A stretch of 64,000 bases of DNA. It comes from Pseudopedobacter sp035496935 (lineage in GTDB: Bacteria > Bacteroidota > Bacteroidia > Sphingobacteriales > Sphingobacteriaceae). The notes beneath the pieces were generated by a model. The model had not been told where the DNA came from. It saw nothing but the letters and a program-made list of their open reading frames with translations, and did no database searches. The stretch lies in NCBI GenBank assembly GCA_035496935.1, contig DATJED010000003.1:62001-126000 (forward strand), in the 5' to 3' direction. The translations under genes and the position numbers were made by a program. Positions 8,048 through 17,001 of this stretch are shown in pieces (the stretch's first letter is position 1; every line of letters starts with the position of its first letter).

Positions 8048-9982
8048 ATGAAGTTAGATGCCAAAATTCCAGAAGGCCCATTAGCCGAAAAATGGAACAA
8101 ACACAAATTCAATCTAAAACTGGTAAACCCTGCCAATAAGCGCAAGTACGATATTATAGTAGTAGGTACTGGCTTAGCGGGCGCTTCTGCCGCTGCATCA
8201 TTAGCAGAATTAGGATACAATGTGAAAGCATTTTGTTTTCAGGATAGCCCACGTAGGGCGCATTCTATCGCTGCCCAAGGTGGAATAAATGCCGCCAAAA
8301 ATTATCCCAATGACGGTGATTCTGTTTTCCGTTTATTTTACGATACCATAAAAGGAGGTGATTACCGCTCAAGAGAAGGAAACGTTTACCGTTTAGCAGA
8401 AGTTTCTGTAAATATTATTGACCAATGTGTTGCGCAAGGTGTGCCTTTTGCTCGTGAGTACGGGGGTTTGTTAGATAACCGTTCATTTGGTGGTGCACAA
8501 GTTTCCAGAACTTTTTATGCAAAAGGGCAAACTGGCCAGCAGCTATTATTAGGCGCTTATTCGGTATTAAACCGCCAAATTGAGTTGGGCAAAGTAAAAA
8601 TGTACAACCGTTCCGAAATGTTGGATTTGGTGGTAGTTGACGGTAAAGCACAAGGTATTGTGACCCGTAACTTAATTACAGGAGATATTGACACACATAG
8701 CGGTCACGCCGTATTATTGTGTACCGGCGGTTACGGAAACGTATTTTATCTTTCTACAAATGCAATGGGAAGTAATGTTACCGCGGCATGGAGAGCACAT
8801 AAAAAGGGAGCTTATTTTGCAAATCCTTGCTATACGCAAATCCACCCAACTTGTATCCCGGTAACCGGCGATCATCAATCCAAACTAACTTTAATGTCCG
8901 AATCTCTCCGTAACGACGGTAGGGTTTGGGTGCCGAAGACAGTTGAGTTATCGCAAAAGCTACAAAAAGGAGAATTAAAGGCAATAGATATTAAAGAGGC
9001 TGATAGAGATTACTATTTAGAACGCAAATATCCATCTTTTGGTAACTTGGTGCCTCGTGATGTGGCCTCAAGAAACGCAAAGCAGGTTTGTGATGAAGGT
9101 AGAGGTGTTGGTAAAACAGGTCTAGCGGTTTATCTTGATTTTGCCGATGCTATTAAGAGGTTAGGCCAGCCGGCGGTTGCCGCCAAATACGGGAATTTGT
9201 TTGACATGTACCAGCAGATTACTGATGAAAATCCGTATGAAGTTCCAATGAGAATTTATCCAGCAGTTCATTACACAATGGGAGGGCTTTGGGTAGATTA
9301 TAACTTAATGACCAGCTTGCCGGGGCTTTATTGTTTGGGGGAAGCAAATTTCTCTGATCACGGCGCAAACAGATTAGGCGCTTCTGCCTTAATGCAAGGT
9401 TTGGCAGACGGTTACTTTGTAATTCCGTACACGGTGGGGGATTATTTAGCTAACATCGGCCCAGCTCCTATAGACGCTAGCAGACCTGAGTTCGCAAAAG
9501 CAAAAGCAGAAGTTGAAGAAAAAATTAAAACGCTATTATCCTTAAAAGGAACTAGAACCGTTGATGAATATCACCGCGATTTGGGACATATTATGTGGGA
9601 GTATTGCGGAATGTCTCGTACTGCAGAAGGTTTACAAAAAGCAAAAGGTTTAATCGCAGAACTTAGAGATTCGTTTTGGAAAAATGTGATCGTTGTTGGC
9701 GAAAACGAAGAAGTTAACCAATCATTAGAAAAAGCGGGTAGAGTTGCCGATTTCTTGGAATTAGGGGAGTTAATGGTAGATGATGCACTTAATCGCAGCG
9801 AATCTTGTGGTGGACACTTTAGAGAGGAATCCCAAACACCAGAAGGTGAAGCTTTAAGGAAGGATGATGAGTTTGCTTATGTAGCAGCTTGGGAGTTTAC
9901 GGGCGCCAACATGCCAGAAGTGCTTCATAAAGAAGAATTAGTTTTTGAAAATGTTAAATTAACACAAAGAAGTTATAAATAG
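8048..9982 (+). CDS. sdhA: Succinate dehydrogenase flavoprotein subunit
   Basis: Catalytic subunit that oxidises succinate to fumarate at a covalently held FAD. It shows the Rossmann dinucleotide motif VVGTGLAGASAAASL near residue 40, the flavinylation motif HSIAAQGGINAA, the substrate loop around HYTMGGLWVDYN, and the GLYCLGEANFSDHGANRLGASALMQGL block. The 644 residues match the long form found in complex II of the b558 class. A repeat-like 95-base gap separates it from sdhB. Confidence 0.96.
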   Translation: MKLDAKIPEGPLAEKWNKHKFNLKLVNPANKRKYDIIVVGTGLAGASAAASLAELGYNVKAFCFQDSPRRAHSIAAQGGINAAKNYPNDGDSVFRLFYDTIKGGDYRSREGNVYRLAEVSVNIIDQCVAQGVPFAREYGGLLDNRSFGGAQVSRTFYAKGQTGQQLLLGAYSVLNRQIELGKVKMYNRSEMLDLVVVDGKAQGIVTRNLITGDIDTHSGHAVLLCTGGYGNVFYLSTNAMGSNVTAAWRAHKKGAYFANPCYTQIHPTCIPVTGDHQSKLTLMSESLRNDGRVWVPKTVELSQKLQKGELKAIDIKEADRDYYLERKYPSFGNLVPRDVASRNAKQVCDEGRGVGKTGLAVYLDFADAIKRLGQPAVAAKYGNLFDMYQQITDENPYEVPMRIYPAVHYTMGGLWVDYNLMTSLPGLYCLGEANFSDHGANRLGASALMQGLADGYFVIPYTVGDYLANIGPAPIDASRPEFAKAKAEVEEKIKTLLSLKGTRTVDEYHRDLGHIMWEYCGMSRTAEGLQKAKGLIAELRDSFWKNVIVVGENEEVNQSLEKAGRVADFLELGELMVDDALNRSESCGGHFREESQTPEGEALRKDDEFAYVAAWEFTGANMPEVLHKEELVFENVKLTQRSYK

Positions 9983-10077
9983 GTTGGAAGTTAAAAGTAG
10001 AAAGTAGAAAGTAAAGAAACAATCGTCTCAATGCCAGCTACTCAATACCCAATACCAACTACTCAATACAAAATAAT
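9983..10077. repeat. Repeat-rich intra-operon gap between sdhA and sdhB
   Basis: The gap carries AGTAGAAAGTAGAAAGTA-type direct repeats followed by two CTACTCAATAC copies separated by CCAATACCAA. The minus strand reads as iterated ATTGAGTAG/GGGTATTG units, which recur in part in the nuoE-nuoF gap (15356-15390). No gene is supported here; a minus-strand frame with repeated VLSSW units is a by-product. Confidence 0.6.
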
Positions 10078-10836
10078 ATGAGTGGACATATGAATCTGAC
10101 GTTGAAAGTATGGCGTCAAAAAAACAGCGCAACACCGGGCAAATTTGTGACTTATAAAGCAGATGATATTTCTCCGGATATGTCTTTTTTGGAAATGTTG
10201 GATGTGGTGAATGAAGATTTGGTGAAAAAAAACGAAGATCCAATCCATTTTGATCATGATTGCCGAGAAGGGATTTGCGGGATGTGCTCTTTAGTTATTA
10301 ACGGAGAGCCACACGGACCAAAAAGAGCCACCACAACCTGCCAATTGCACATGCGTAGCTTTTCTGATAACGACACCATTGTAATTGAGCCTTGGAGAGC
10401 AGCAGCTTTTCCGGTTGTAAAAGATTTGGTGACAAACCGGGCAGCTTTTGAAAGAATTCAGCAAGCCGGTGGATACGTTTCTGTGGGTACAGGCGGTGTT
10501 CCGGATGCAAACGAAATTCCAATTCCTAAGCCAGTTGCTGATGAAGCTTTCAACTCTGCAGAATGTATAGGTTGTGGCGCTTGTGTGGCAGCATGTAAGA
10601 ATGCATCTGCAATGCTGTTTGTATCAGCAAAAATTTCTCAATTGGCCTTATTGCCTCAAGGTCAGCCAGAGCGTTACGCCAGAGCGGAAGCAATGGTATT
10701 GCAAATGGACGAAGAAGGATTTGGAGGCTGTACCAATACTTATGCTTGTGAAGCACAGTGCCCTAAAGAAATTAAGGTGACCAATATTGCGAGGATGAAC
10801 CGCGAGTTCTTTAATGCTGAGCTGATAAAATCGTAA
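10078..10836 (+). CDS. sdhB: Succinate dehydrogenase iron-sulfur subunit
   Basis: Electron-transfer subunit with three clusters. The [2Fe-2S] domain has CREGICGMC; the C-terminal domain has CIGCGACVAAC for [4Fe-4S], and the CTNTYACEAQCPKEI region supplies the [3Fe-4S] ligands. The 252 residues fit the Bacteroidota/epsilon-type SdhB. The ATG at 10078 is followed by a second in-frame ATG at residue 5 (MSGHMNLTLKVW), so the start could be four residues shorter. A terminator follows 61 bases after the stop. Confidence 0.95.
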   Translation: MSGHMNLTLKVWRQKNSATPGKFVTYKADDISPDMSFLEMLDVVNEDLVKKNEDPIHFDHDCREGICGMCSLVINGEPHGPKRATTTCQLHMRSFSDNDTIVIEPWRAAAFPVVKDLVTNRAAFERIQQAGGYVSVGTGGVPDANEIPIPKPVADEAFNSAECIGCGACVAACKNASAMLFVSAKISQLALLPQGQPERYARAEAMVLQMDEEGFGGCTNTYACEAQCPKEIKVTNIARMNREFFNAELIKS

Positions 10837-10897
10837 TAAAAACAGTAGCCGATTTAATACGGATAACACTGTTAAAAACGTAACTCGTTAAAAATTA

Positions 10898-10926
10898 GGG
10901 ATGTAATTTATTGCATCCCTTTTTTA
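10898..10926 (+). terminator. Rho-independent terminator after sdhB
   Basis: GGGATG (10898-10903) pairs with CATCCC (10914-10919) across an AT-rich loop that can extend the stem, followed by a run of seven Ts. Confidence 0.75.
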
Positions 10927-10976
10927 TTTGACTTTATCCACAATTTTCAGTTACATTTATAATTACAATTTTAAAC

Positions 10977-11942
10977 ATGGCTAATCACGTAAACATTCCC
11001 CGCTTAGATTTAAATGACTATTTAAACGGAACGCCTGCGCAAAAGAAAAAATTTTCTGATGATATAGGCAAGGCGTTTAATGAGACCGGATTTGTTACCA
11101 TAACCAACCATGGCTTAAGTCAGGAATTAATCAGTAAGCTTTATCAGCAAGTAAAAAATGTATTCTCTTTACCCGAAGAGAGTAAGTTAAAGTACGAAAA
11201 AGTAGAATTAGCTGGTCAACGAGGTTATACCTCAAAAGGTCGTGAAAAGGCAAAAGATTCCAAAACTCCGGATTTAAAGGAATTTTGGCAGATTGGACAA
11301 TACGTAGAAGATGAAGATCCGATAAAAAAAGATTATCCCGATAATATCGAGGTAGAGGAATTCCCCGAGTTTAACCAAGTAACCAAAGAAACTTATCAAA
11401 AACTCGAACAGGCCGGTAAACATATTTTAAAAGCAATCTCCGTTTATTTAGGTTTGCCCGAAAATTATTTTGATGATAAAGTTCACAACGGAAACTCCAT
11501 TTTAAGAGGTATCCATTATTTTCCGATAGAAAATCCGGATGTCTTACCTGCGGATGCAGTACGAGCGGGAGCACATGAAGATATTAATCTTATTACTTTG
11601 TTAATTGGCGCCAGTGCGGATGGTTTGGAAGTTTTAACCCGCGAAGGAGAGTGGTTTGCTATAAAAGCGCAGGGATCCGATATCGTGGTAAACGTAGGCG
11701 ATATGCTACAGCGCTTAACCAATAATAAACTTCGTTCAACTACGCACCGGGTGGTAAATCCGCCAAAGGAATTGATGAAAACTTCCAGATATTCTGTTCC
11801 GTTTTTTTTACATCCAAAAGCTAAAATGGATTTAACCTGTTTACCTTCTTGTGTTGATGCAGAACATCCAAAAGCTTATGCAGATATTACCGCGGGTGAA
11901 TATTTAGACGAACGTTTGAGGGAAATCGGTTTAAAAATGTAA
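10977..11942 (+). CDS. Isopenicillin N synthase-like 2-oxoglutarate/Fe(II) dioxygenase
   Basis: A soluble non-heme iron oxygenase. The N-terminal DIOX_N region (IPRLDLNDYLNG, GFVTITNHG) precedes the 2OG-FeII_Oxy fold. The iron triad is His200, Asp202 (AHEDINLITLL) and His257 (TTHRVVNP), and the 2-oxoglutarate-binding pair is Arg271 and Ser273 (RYSVPFFLHP). At 321 residues it is a standard member of the IPNS-like clade, which is common in bacteria without beta-lactam synthesis; the substrate is unknown. It stands alone between two terminators. Confidence 0.85.
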   Translation: MANHVNIPRLDLNDYLNGTPAQKKKFSDDIGKAFNETGFVTITNHGLSQELISKLYQQVKNVFSLPEESKLKYEKVELAGQRGYTSKGREKAKDSKTPDLKEFWQIGQYVEDEDPIKKDYPDNIEVEEFPEFNQVTKETYQKLEQAGKHILKAISVYLGLPENYFDDKVHNGNSILRGIHYFPIENPDVLPADAVRAGAHEDINLITLLIGASADGLEVLTREGEWFAIKAQGSDIVVNVGDMLQRLTNNKLRSTTHRVVNPPKELMKTSRYSVPFFLHPKAKMDLTCLPSCVDAEHPKAYADITAGEYLDERLREIGLKM

Positions 11943-11962
11943 TTCTCAAATTTGAGAATAGG

Positions 11963-11996
11963 AAAGAAGGTGCCTGAGAGGGCGCCTTTCTTTGTT
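11963..11996 (+). terminator. Imperfect terminator hairpin after the dioxygenase gene
   Basis: AAAGAAGGTGCC (11963-11974) pairs with GGCGCCTTTCTTT (11981-11993) with one bulge and one G-T pair, leading into a T-rich tract. Confidence 0.6.
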
Positions 11997-12045
11997 TATT
12001 TAAAGATACATCTGTCCCAAATTTTACATATTGTACGGTTTACAC

Positions 12046-12053
12046 TATATTTG
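12046..12053 (+). promoter_or_regulatory. -7 box for the nuo operon
   Basis: TATATTTG is a perfect TAnnTTTG match 18 bases before the nuoA ATG at 12072. Only a degenerate T-rich -33 element (12022-12025) is seen. The untranslated leader would be short, roughly a dozen bases. Confidence 0.5.
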
Positions 12054-12071
12054 CAATATTCAATAAAAAAC

Positions 12072-12446
12072 ATGGAAACATTAAGCACTCCCATAAATTT
12101 TTTCCCCATCATTATCCAGCTAGCAGTTGCTTTAGGCTTTGTTGCTTTAACAATGATTTTAACCCACATGATTGGGCCAAAACGTAAAACTACTGATGTT
12201 AAATTAACGGCCTTTGAATCTGGAATTGAGGTAGTTGGGAACGCCCGTCAGCCATTTTCAGTTAAATACTTTGTGGTTGCCATTATCTTTGTTCTGTTTG
12301 ATATTGAAGTGATTTTTATGTATCCATGGGCAGTTAATTTCAGATGGTTAGGTTTAAGCGGATTAATTGAAATGTTTATTTTCATGGGAACATTGCTTTT
12401 GGGCTTTATCTACGTTATCAAAAAGAAAGCATTGCACTGGGACTAA
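12072..12446 (+). CDS. nuoA: NADH:quinone oxidoreductase subunit A
   Basis: A small three-helix membrane subunit of complex I near the quinone channel. I use ATG 12072 (124 residues, METLSTPIN) because the longer upstream frame runs through the promoter and the preceding terminator. Family motifs are TAFESGIEVVGNARQPFSVKYF and the buried acidic stretch FVLFDIEVIFMYPWAV. It opens the 14-gene nuoA-N operon; 113 bases separate it from nuoB. Confidence 0.92.
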   Translation: METLSTPINFFPIIIQLAVALGFVALTMILTHMIGPKRKTTDVKLTAFESGIEVVGNARQPFSVKYFVVAIIFVLFDIEVIFMYPWAVNFRWLGLSGLIEMFIFMGTLLLGFIYVIKKKALHWD

Positions 12447-12497
12447 ATAGAATAGTTCTAAATAAAAATCATCGACTTTTTAGAGTAATAAACTTGA

Positions 12498-12505
12498 TAA
12501 ATTTG
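12498..12505 (+). promoter_or_regulatory. Possible internal promoter box between nuoA and nuoB
   Basis: TAAATTTG matches TAnnTTTG about 55 bases before nuoB in an otherwise unexplained 113-base gap; no clear -33 box. Confidence 0.3.
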
Positions 12506-12559
12506 CGCTTAATTTCTATTAAGCTTTGTTTAACAGGTTTTAGGAAAGGAATTTAGATT

Positions 12560-13102
12560 ATGAGTGATATTAATTTAGTTGAGGCACCCGCAGGCATACA
12601 GGGAGAAGGTTTTTTTGCCACCTCTTTGGATAAAGTGATAGGGATGGCAAGGGCAAACTCTTTATGGCCGCTTCCTTTTGCAACCTCGTGTTGCGGAATT
12701 GAGTTTATGGCAACCATGGGTTCTCACTACGATTTTTCGCGTTTCGGTTCAGAACGCCCGTCATTCTCGCCACGTCAGGCAGATTTACTGATGGTGATGG
12801 GAACCATCGCAAAAAAAATGGCCCCGGTTTTAAAACAGGTTTATATCCAAATGGCAGAACCACGTTGGGTAATCGCCGTTGGTGCTTGTGCATGTAGCGG
12901 TGGTATTTTTGACACTTATTCCGTTCTGCAAGGAATTGACGAAATCATTCCGGTGGACGTTTATGTGCCAGGATGCCCTCCACGTCCCGAAGCTATTATC
13001 AATGGTTTCAACAAAATACAAGATTTAGTAAGAGCAGAATCTTTACGCAGAAGAGAATCTCCAGAATACACAGCATTATTAGCAAAATACGGAATCCAGT
13101 AA
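12560..13102 (+). CDS. nuoB: NADH:quinone oxidoreductase subunit B
   Basis: This subunit carries cluster N2, the last iron-sulfur cluster before quinone. The tandem cysteine motif SCCGIEF, the ACACSGG segment and GCPPRPEAI supply the four ligands. The FSRFGSERPSFSPRQADLL helix is highly conserved. At 180 residues it is normal. Its stop codon TAA overlaps the nuoC ATG by one base. Confidence 0.97.
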   Translation: MSDINLVEAPAGIQGEGFFATSLDKVIGMARANSLWPLPFATSCCGIEFMATMGSHYDFSRFGSERPSFSPRQADLLMVMGTIAKKMAPVLKQVYIQMAEPRWVIAVGACACSGGIFDTYSVLQGIDEIIPVDVYVPGCPPRPEAIINGFNKIQDLVRAESLRRRESPEYTALLAKYGIQ

Positions 13103-13605
13103 TGGGAAAAATCGCTAATCAATTTATTATAGAAAAGCTTACCGCTCAGTTTGGCGATAAATTTACATCCCCAACAGAGCCTTTTGGTTTGCTTACTTTT
13201 GAAACTACTGCAGATATTATTGCCGAAATGTTGGCTTTTCTGAAAAACGACGAAGCGCTTAGGTTCGGTTATTTAACAGATATTACCGCCGTTCATTATC
13301 CCGAACAAACTAATGCGCTTTGCGTAGTTTATCATTTGCACAGTTTAACAAACAATGTAAGGGTTCGCATAAAAGTTTCTATTCCGGTTTCAAACCCTAC
13401 AATTCCTACCGCAACCACTTTGTGGGAAGGTGCAAACTGGATGGAGCGTGAAACTTATGATTTCTTCGGAATCCATTTTACAGGACATCCAAACTTGGTA
13501 AGGATATTAAACGTGGATGATATGACGGTTTTCCCGATGAGGAGAGAATACCAACTGGAAGACCCGAACAGAGTAGATAAAAAAGATTTTTTCTTTGGAC
13601 GTTAA
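13102..13605 (+). CDS. nuoC: NADH:quinone oxidoreductase subunit C
   Basis: Peripheral-arm 30-kDa subunit, 167 residues from ATG 13102 (MGKIANQF), which overlaps the nuoB stop. The longer in-frame extension back to 12973 runs through nuoB coding sequence and is rejected. The C-terminal signature WxExANWMERETYDFFGIHFTGHPNLVRIL and the R-R-E-Y-x-L-E-D-P ending are diagnostic. It is separate from nuoD, not fused as in E. coli. Confidence 0.95.
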   Translation: MGKIANQFIIEKLTAQFGDKFTSPTEPFGLLTFETTADIIAEMLAFLKNDEALRFGYLTDITAVHYPEQTNALCVVYHLHSLTNNVRVRIKVSIPVSNPTIPTATTLWEGANWMERETYDFFGIHFTGHPNLVRILNVDDMTVFPMRREYQLEDPNRVDKKDFFFGR

Positions 13606-13614
13606 GTAAAATAA

Positions 13615-14850
13615 ATGAGCAATTTTATAACAGAGACAACGCCAAATCGTCCGGTTTATATCGATAACGACCCTCAAAGCGAGTTGACTACGTTAAACCT
13701 TGGACCAACCCACCCTGCTACACACGGAGTTTTTCAGAACGTGTTACAGATGGATGGCGAACGTATTGTTAGCGGAGTTTCTACCATTGGTTATATCCAC
13801 AGGGCTTTTGAAAAAATAGCTGAACACCGTCCGTTTTACCAAATCACAACTTTAACTGACCGGATGAATTACTGCTCGTCTCCTATCAACAATATGGGCT
13901 GGCACATGACGGTTGAAAAACTTTTAGGTATCGAAACTCCAAAAAGAGTAGATTATTTAAGAGTAATTGTGATGGAATTGAGCCGTATTACAGACCATCT
14001 AATCTGTAACGGTATTTTGGGTGTTGATACAGGCGCATTTTCTGGTTTCCTTTATTTAATGGAAGAACGTGAGCATATCTACGAGATTTTTGAAGAAATA
14101 TGTGGCGCTCGTTTAACCACAAATATTGGAAGAATTGGCGGTTTCGAAAGAGATTTTAACGATATCGCTTTTGCAAAACTGAACAAGTTCTTAGAAAAAT
14201 TCCCACCGATTTTAAAAGAGTTTGAAGCTTTATTCAATAGAAATAGAATTTTTATAGAACGTACCTCTGGCGTTGGAGCAGTTGATGCCGAAACAGCCTT
14301 AAACTATAGCTGGAGCGGACCAATTTTAAGAGCTACGGGTGTTGATTATGATGTTCGTGTAAATGAGCCTTATTCTTCTTATCAGGATTTTGATTTTGAA
14401 ATCCCGGTTGGAACTACCGGCGATGTTTACGATCGTTTCATTGTGAGAAACGAAGAAATGTGGCAAAGCTTAAGAATTATTGAACAAGCTTTGGAAAAAT
14501 TAAAAGGCGAGCCAAAAGGAGTTTTCCATGCCGATGTTCCAGAGTTTTACCTGCCTCCAAAAGAGCAGGTTTACAATAACATGGAAGCTTTAATCTATCA
14601 TTTTAAAATAGTGATGGGTGAGGTAGATACTCCTAAAACAGAAGTTTACCACGCGGTTGAGGGCGGTAACGGCGAGCTTGGATTTTATTTGATTAACGAT
14701 GGAGGCAGAACGCCTTACCGTTTACATTTCCGCAGACCGAGTTTCATTAATTATCAGATGTATGCGCCAATGAGTAGCGGGATGTTATTGTCTGATGCCA
14801 TTATCAACATGTCTAGTTTGAACATTATAGCAGGAGAATTAGATGCTTAG
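13615..14850 (+). CDS. nuoD: NADH:quinone oxidoreductase subunit D
   Basis: The 49-kDa subunit lines the quinone-binding pocket together with NuoB. It shows LNLGPTHPATHGVF near the N-terminus (the quinone-site His and Thr region), GYIHRAFEKIAEHRPFYQ, DRMNYCSSPINNMG, and the C-terminal FINYQMYAPMSSGMLLSDAIINMSSLNIIAGELD. The 411 residues are typical. The nuoE start overlaps its end by 8 bases. Confidence 0.97.
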   Translation: MSNFITETTPNRPVYIDNDPQSELTTLNLGPTHPATHGVFQNVLQMDGERIVSGVSTIGYIHRAFEKIAEHRPFYQITTLTDRMNYCSSPINNMGWHMTVEKLLGIETPKRVDYLRVIVMELSRITDHLICNGILGVDTGAFSGFLYLMEEREHIYEIFEEICGARLTTNIGRIGGFERDFNDIAFAKLNKFLEKFPPILKEFEALFNRNRIFIERTSGVGAVDAETALNYSWSGPILRATGVDYDVRVNEPYSSYQDFDFEIPVGTTGDVYDRFIVRNEEMWQSLRIIEQALEKLKGEPKGVFHADVPEFYLPPKEQVYNNMEALIYHFKIVMGEVDTPKTEVYHAVEGGNGELGFYLINDGGRTPYRLHFRRPSFINYQMYAPMSSGMLLSDAIINMSSLNIIAGELDA

Positions 14851-15355
14851 AGTAGAAGATACAACCGCAGTAGAGTTTTCTACTGAATTATTGGCTAAGT
14901 GTAACGAAATCATCAGTCGTTATCCGGAAGGAAAACAAAAATCAGCTTTGTTACCAATTTTGCATGAAGTACAGGCCGTTTTCGGTTGGTTGAGTGCAAA
15001 CGCAATGGATAAAGTAGCAGAAATTTTGAACATCAAGGATATTGAAGTTTACGAAGTTGCTACTTTTTATACCATGTACTTTTTAAGGCCACAGGGCAAA
15101 TACGTTTTGGAGGTTTGCCGTACGGGGCCTTGCTGTTTGGTAGGCGCAGAAAAACTGATGGACTACATTGGCGAAAAGCTAGGTGTAAAAGAAGGTGAAG
15201 TTACAGCAGACGGTTTATTTAGCTATCGTGGCGTGGAATGTTTGGCTGCTTGCGGTTATGCGCCAGTTTTACAAATTGGTCCCGAATATACTTTTCATGA
15301 AAATTTAACGCCAGAATCGGTGGATAGGTTGATTGAAGAGTTGAGGAGTAAATAG
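14843..15355 (+). CDS. nuoE: NADH:quinone oxidoreductase subunit E
   Basis: A thioredoxin-like [2Fe-2S] subunit (24 kDa, cluster N1a) of the NADH-oxidising module. The ligands lie in CRTGPCCLVGAEKL and CLAACGYAPVL. The N-terminal helical part (YPEGKQKSALLPILHEVQ) is also characteristic. It overlaps nuoD by 8 bases, but a repeat-like 153-base gap separates it from its partner nuoF. Confidence 0.95.
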   Translation: MLRVEDTTAVEFSTELLAKCNEIISRYPEGKQKSALLPILHEVQAVFGWLSANAMDKVAEILNIKDIEVYEVATFYTMYFLRPQGKYVLEVCRTGPCCLVGAEKLMDYIGEKLGVKEGEVTADGLFSYRGVECLAACGYAPVLQIGPEYTFHENLTPESVDRLIEELRSK

Positions 15356-15508
15356 TATTGAGTATAGCGATTTGGGTATTGAGAGCCTTATAAGCGAACG
15401 AGGTCAAATCGAAAAGAAAATAAATAATAAGACAAAAGGAAGTAGATTTAGAAGAGCAGATATTAAGGTCGCAATTCTCAATACTCACTTCTCATATCTA
15501 AAAAAAGA
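15356..15508. repeat. Repeat-derived gap between nuoE and nuoF
   Basis: The gap includes ATTGAGTAT and GGGTATTGAG units near its left end and a TTCTCAATACTCAC unit near its right end, so the borders form an imperfect inverted repeat of the sequence seen in the sdhA-sdhB gap. No plus-strand gene is supported; a minus-strand frame across it is spurious. Confidence 0.5.
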
Positions 15509-16873
15509 ATGGGTCGCAAATTATTATTAGAACATATTAACGTACCGGGGATAAACACTTTTCAAGTTTATCGCGAGAAAGGTGGCTACCGTTCAGTGGA
15601 AAAAGCTTTGAAAACCATGTCAACAGATGACGTTGTAGAAGAAGTTAAAAAATCTGGTTTACGTGGTCGTGGCGGTGCGGGTTTCCCTACCGGGATGAAG
15701 TGGAGCTTTTTGGCTAAGCCAGAGGGTGTGCCTCGTTATTTAGTTTGCAACGCAGATGAATCGGAACCCGGAACTTTTAAAGACCGTTATTTAATGACCC
15801 ACATTCCTCATGCATTAATTGAGGGAATGATTGTTTCCAGCTATGCGCTTGGGGCAAATACCAGCTACATTTACGTTAGAGGAGAAATGATGCCTCAAAT
15901 CCGAATTTTAGAAAAAGCGATCGCCGAAGCTAAACAAGCCGGATTTTTAGGTAAAAATATATTAGGCAGCGGTTACGATTTAGAGCTGTATGTTCAACCA
16001 GGTGGCGGAGCTTACATCTGTGGCGAGGAAACCGCTTTATTAGAATCGCTTGAAGGTAAAAGAGGAAATCCTAGAATAAAACCACCTTTTCCCGCAATTG
16101 CCGGTTTGTATGGTTGCCCAACAGTAGTAAACAATGTTGAATCTATCGCAGCAGTAGTTCCAATCATCAATGATGGTGGCGAAGAATATGCGAAAATAGG
16201 AATCGGTCGTTCAACCGGAACTAAATTAATCTCTGCTTCAGGAAACTTGAACAAGCCTGGTGTTTATGAAATTGAACTAGGAATTTCGGTAGAGGATTTT
16301 ATTTATTCTGATGAATATTGTGGTGGAATTGCCAACGGAAAAAGATTGAAGGCTGTTGTTGCCGGAGGTTCTTCTGTACCAATTTTACCAGCAAACTTAA
16401 TCTTAAATTTGGCTAATGGCGAAAAGCGCTTAATGTCTTACGAGTCTCTATCCGAAGGTGGTTTTGCTACCGGAACCATGTTGGGTTCGGGCGGTTTTAT
16501 TGCTTTTGACGAAGACCAATCCATCGTTAGAAATACCTGGAATTTTGCCCGTTTCTATGCTCACGAGTCATGCGGGCAATGTTCGCCTTGTCGTGAAGGG
16601 ACAGGTTGGATGGAAAAGGTACTGCACCGTTTAGTGAACGGAAAAGGCAAAGCCAGCGATATGGATTTATTGGTAAGCGTTTCTAAACAGATAGAAGGAA
16701 ATACCATTTGTCCGTTGGGCGATGCGGCGGCTTGGCCGGTAGCCAGTGCAATTCGTCATTTTAGAGACGAGTTTCAATGGTACGTAGATAACCCAGAGTT
16801 ATCACAAAAACAGAATTACGGTTTAGCACATTATGCGGATCCGTTGCCGGTTTTGGAACAAAGTGAGAATTAA
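15509..16873 (+). CDS. nuoF: NADH:quinone oxidoreductase subunit F
   Basis: The NADH- and FMN-binding 51-kDa subunit, with one [4Fe-4S] cluster (N3). It shows GLRGRGGAGFPTGMKWSF (NADH/FMN glycine loop), CNADESEPGTFKDRYLM, GAYICGEETALLESLEGKRG, and the cluster motif ESCGQCSPCREG plus the later Cys in NTICPLGDAA. The length of 454 is normal. After its stop the operon is interrupted by about 500 bases holding a four-helix-bundle gene before nuoG. Confidence 0.96.
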   Translation: MGRKLLLEHINVPGINTFQVYREKGGYRSVEKALKTMSTDDVVEEVKKSGLRGRGGAGFPTGMKWSFLAKPEGVPRYLVCNADESEPGTFKDRYLMTHIPHALIEGMIVSSYALGANTSYIYVRGEMMPQIRILEKAIAEAKQAGFLGKNILGSGYDLELYVQPGGGAYICGEETALLESLEGKRGNPRIKPPFPAIAGLYGCPTVVNNVESIAAVVPIINDGGEEYAKIGIGRSTGTKLISASGNLNKPGVYEIELGISVEDFIYSDEYCGGIANGKRLKAVVAGGSSVPILPANLILNLANGEKRLMSYESLSEGGFATGTMLGSGGFIAFDEDQSIVRNTWNFARFYAHESCGQCSPCREGTGWMEKVLHRLVNGKGKASDMDLLVSVSKQIEGNTICPLGDAAAWPVASAIRHFRDEFQWYVDNPELSQKQNYGLAHYADPLPVLEQSEN

Positions 16874-17001
16874 AAAGTAAAAATTAAAAAACTTGACAAA
16901 GCCGTTCGATCAGAGAAAGAAGTTTCCTGTTTTCTAAAGAGCTAGTCATTTTTATAACAGAAACAAAGGTAGAGCGAATACATGCTCCGCTTTTCGACCA
17001 G

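Noticed and set aside
10028..10243. Minus-strand frame with repeated VLSSW units at the sdhB start
   Set aside because: The repetition comes from the non-coding CTACTCAATAC repeats in the sdhA-sdhB gap, and the rest is antisense to sdhB.
11952..12071. 40-residue N-terminal extension of nuoA
   Set aside because: It would start at a non-ATG codon inside the preceding terminator and run through the -7 promoter box; NuoA families start at METLST-like positions.
12973..13101. 43-residue N-terminal extension of nuoC
   Set aside because: It is an out-of-frame reading of nuoB; the ATG overlapping the nuoB stop gives a normal NuoC length.
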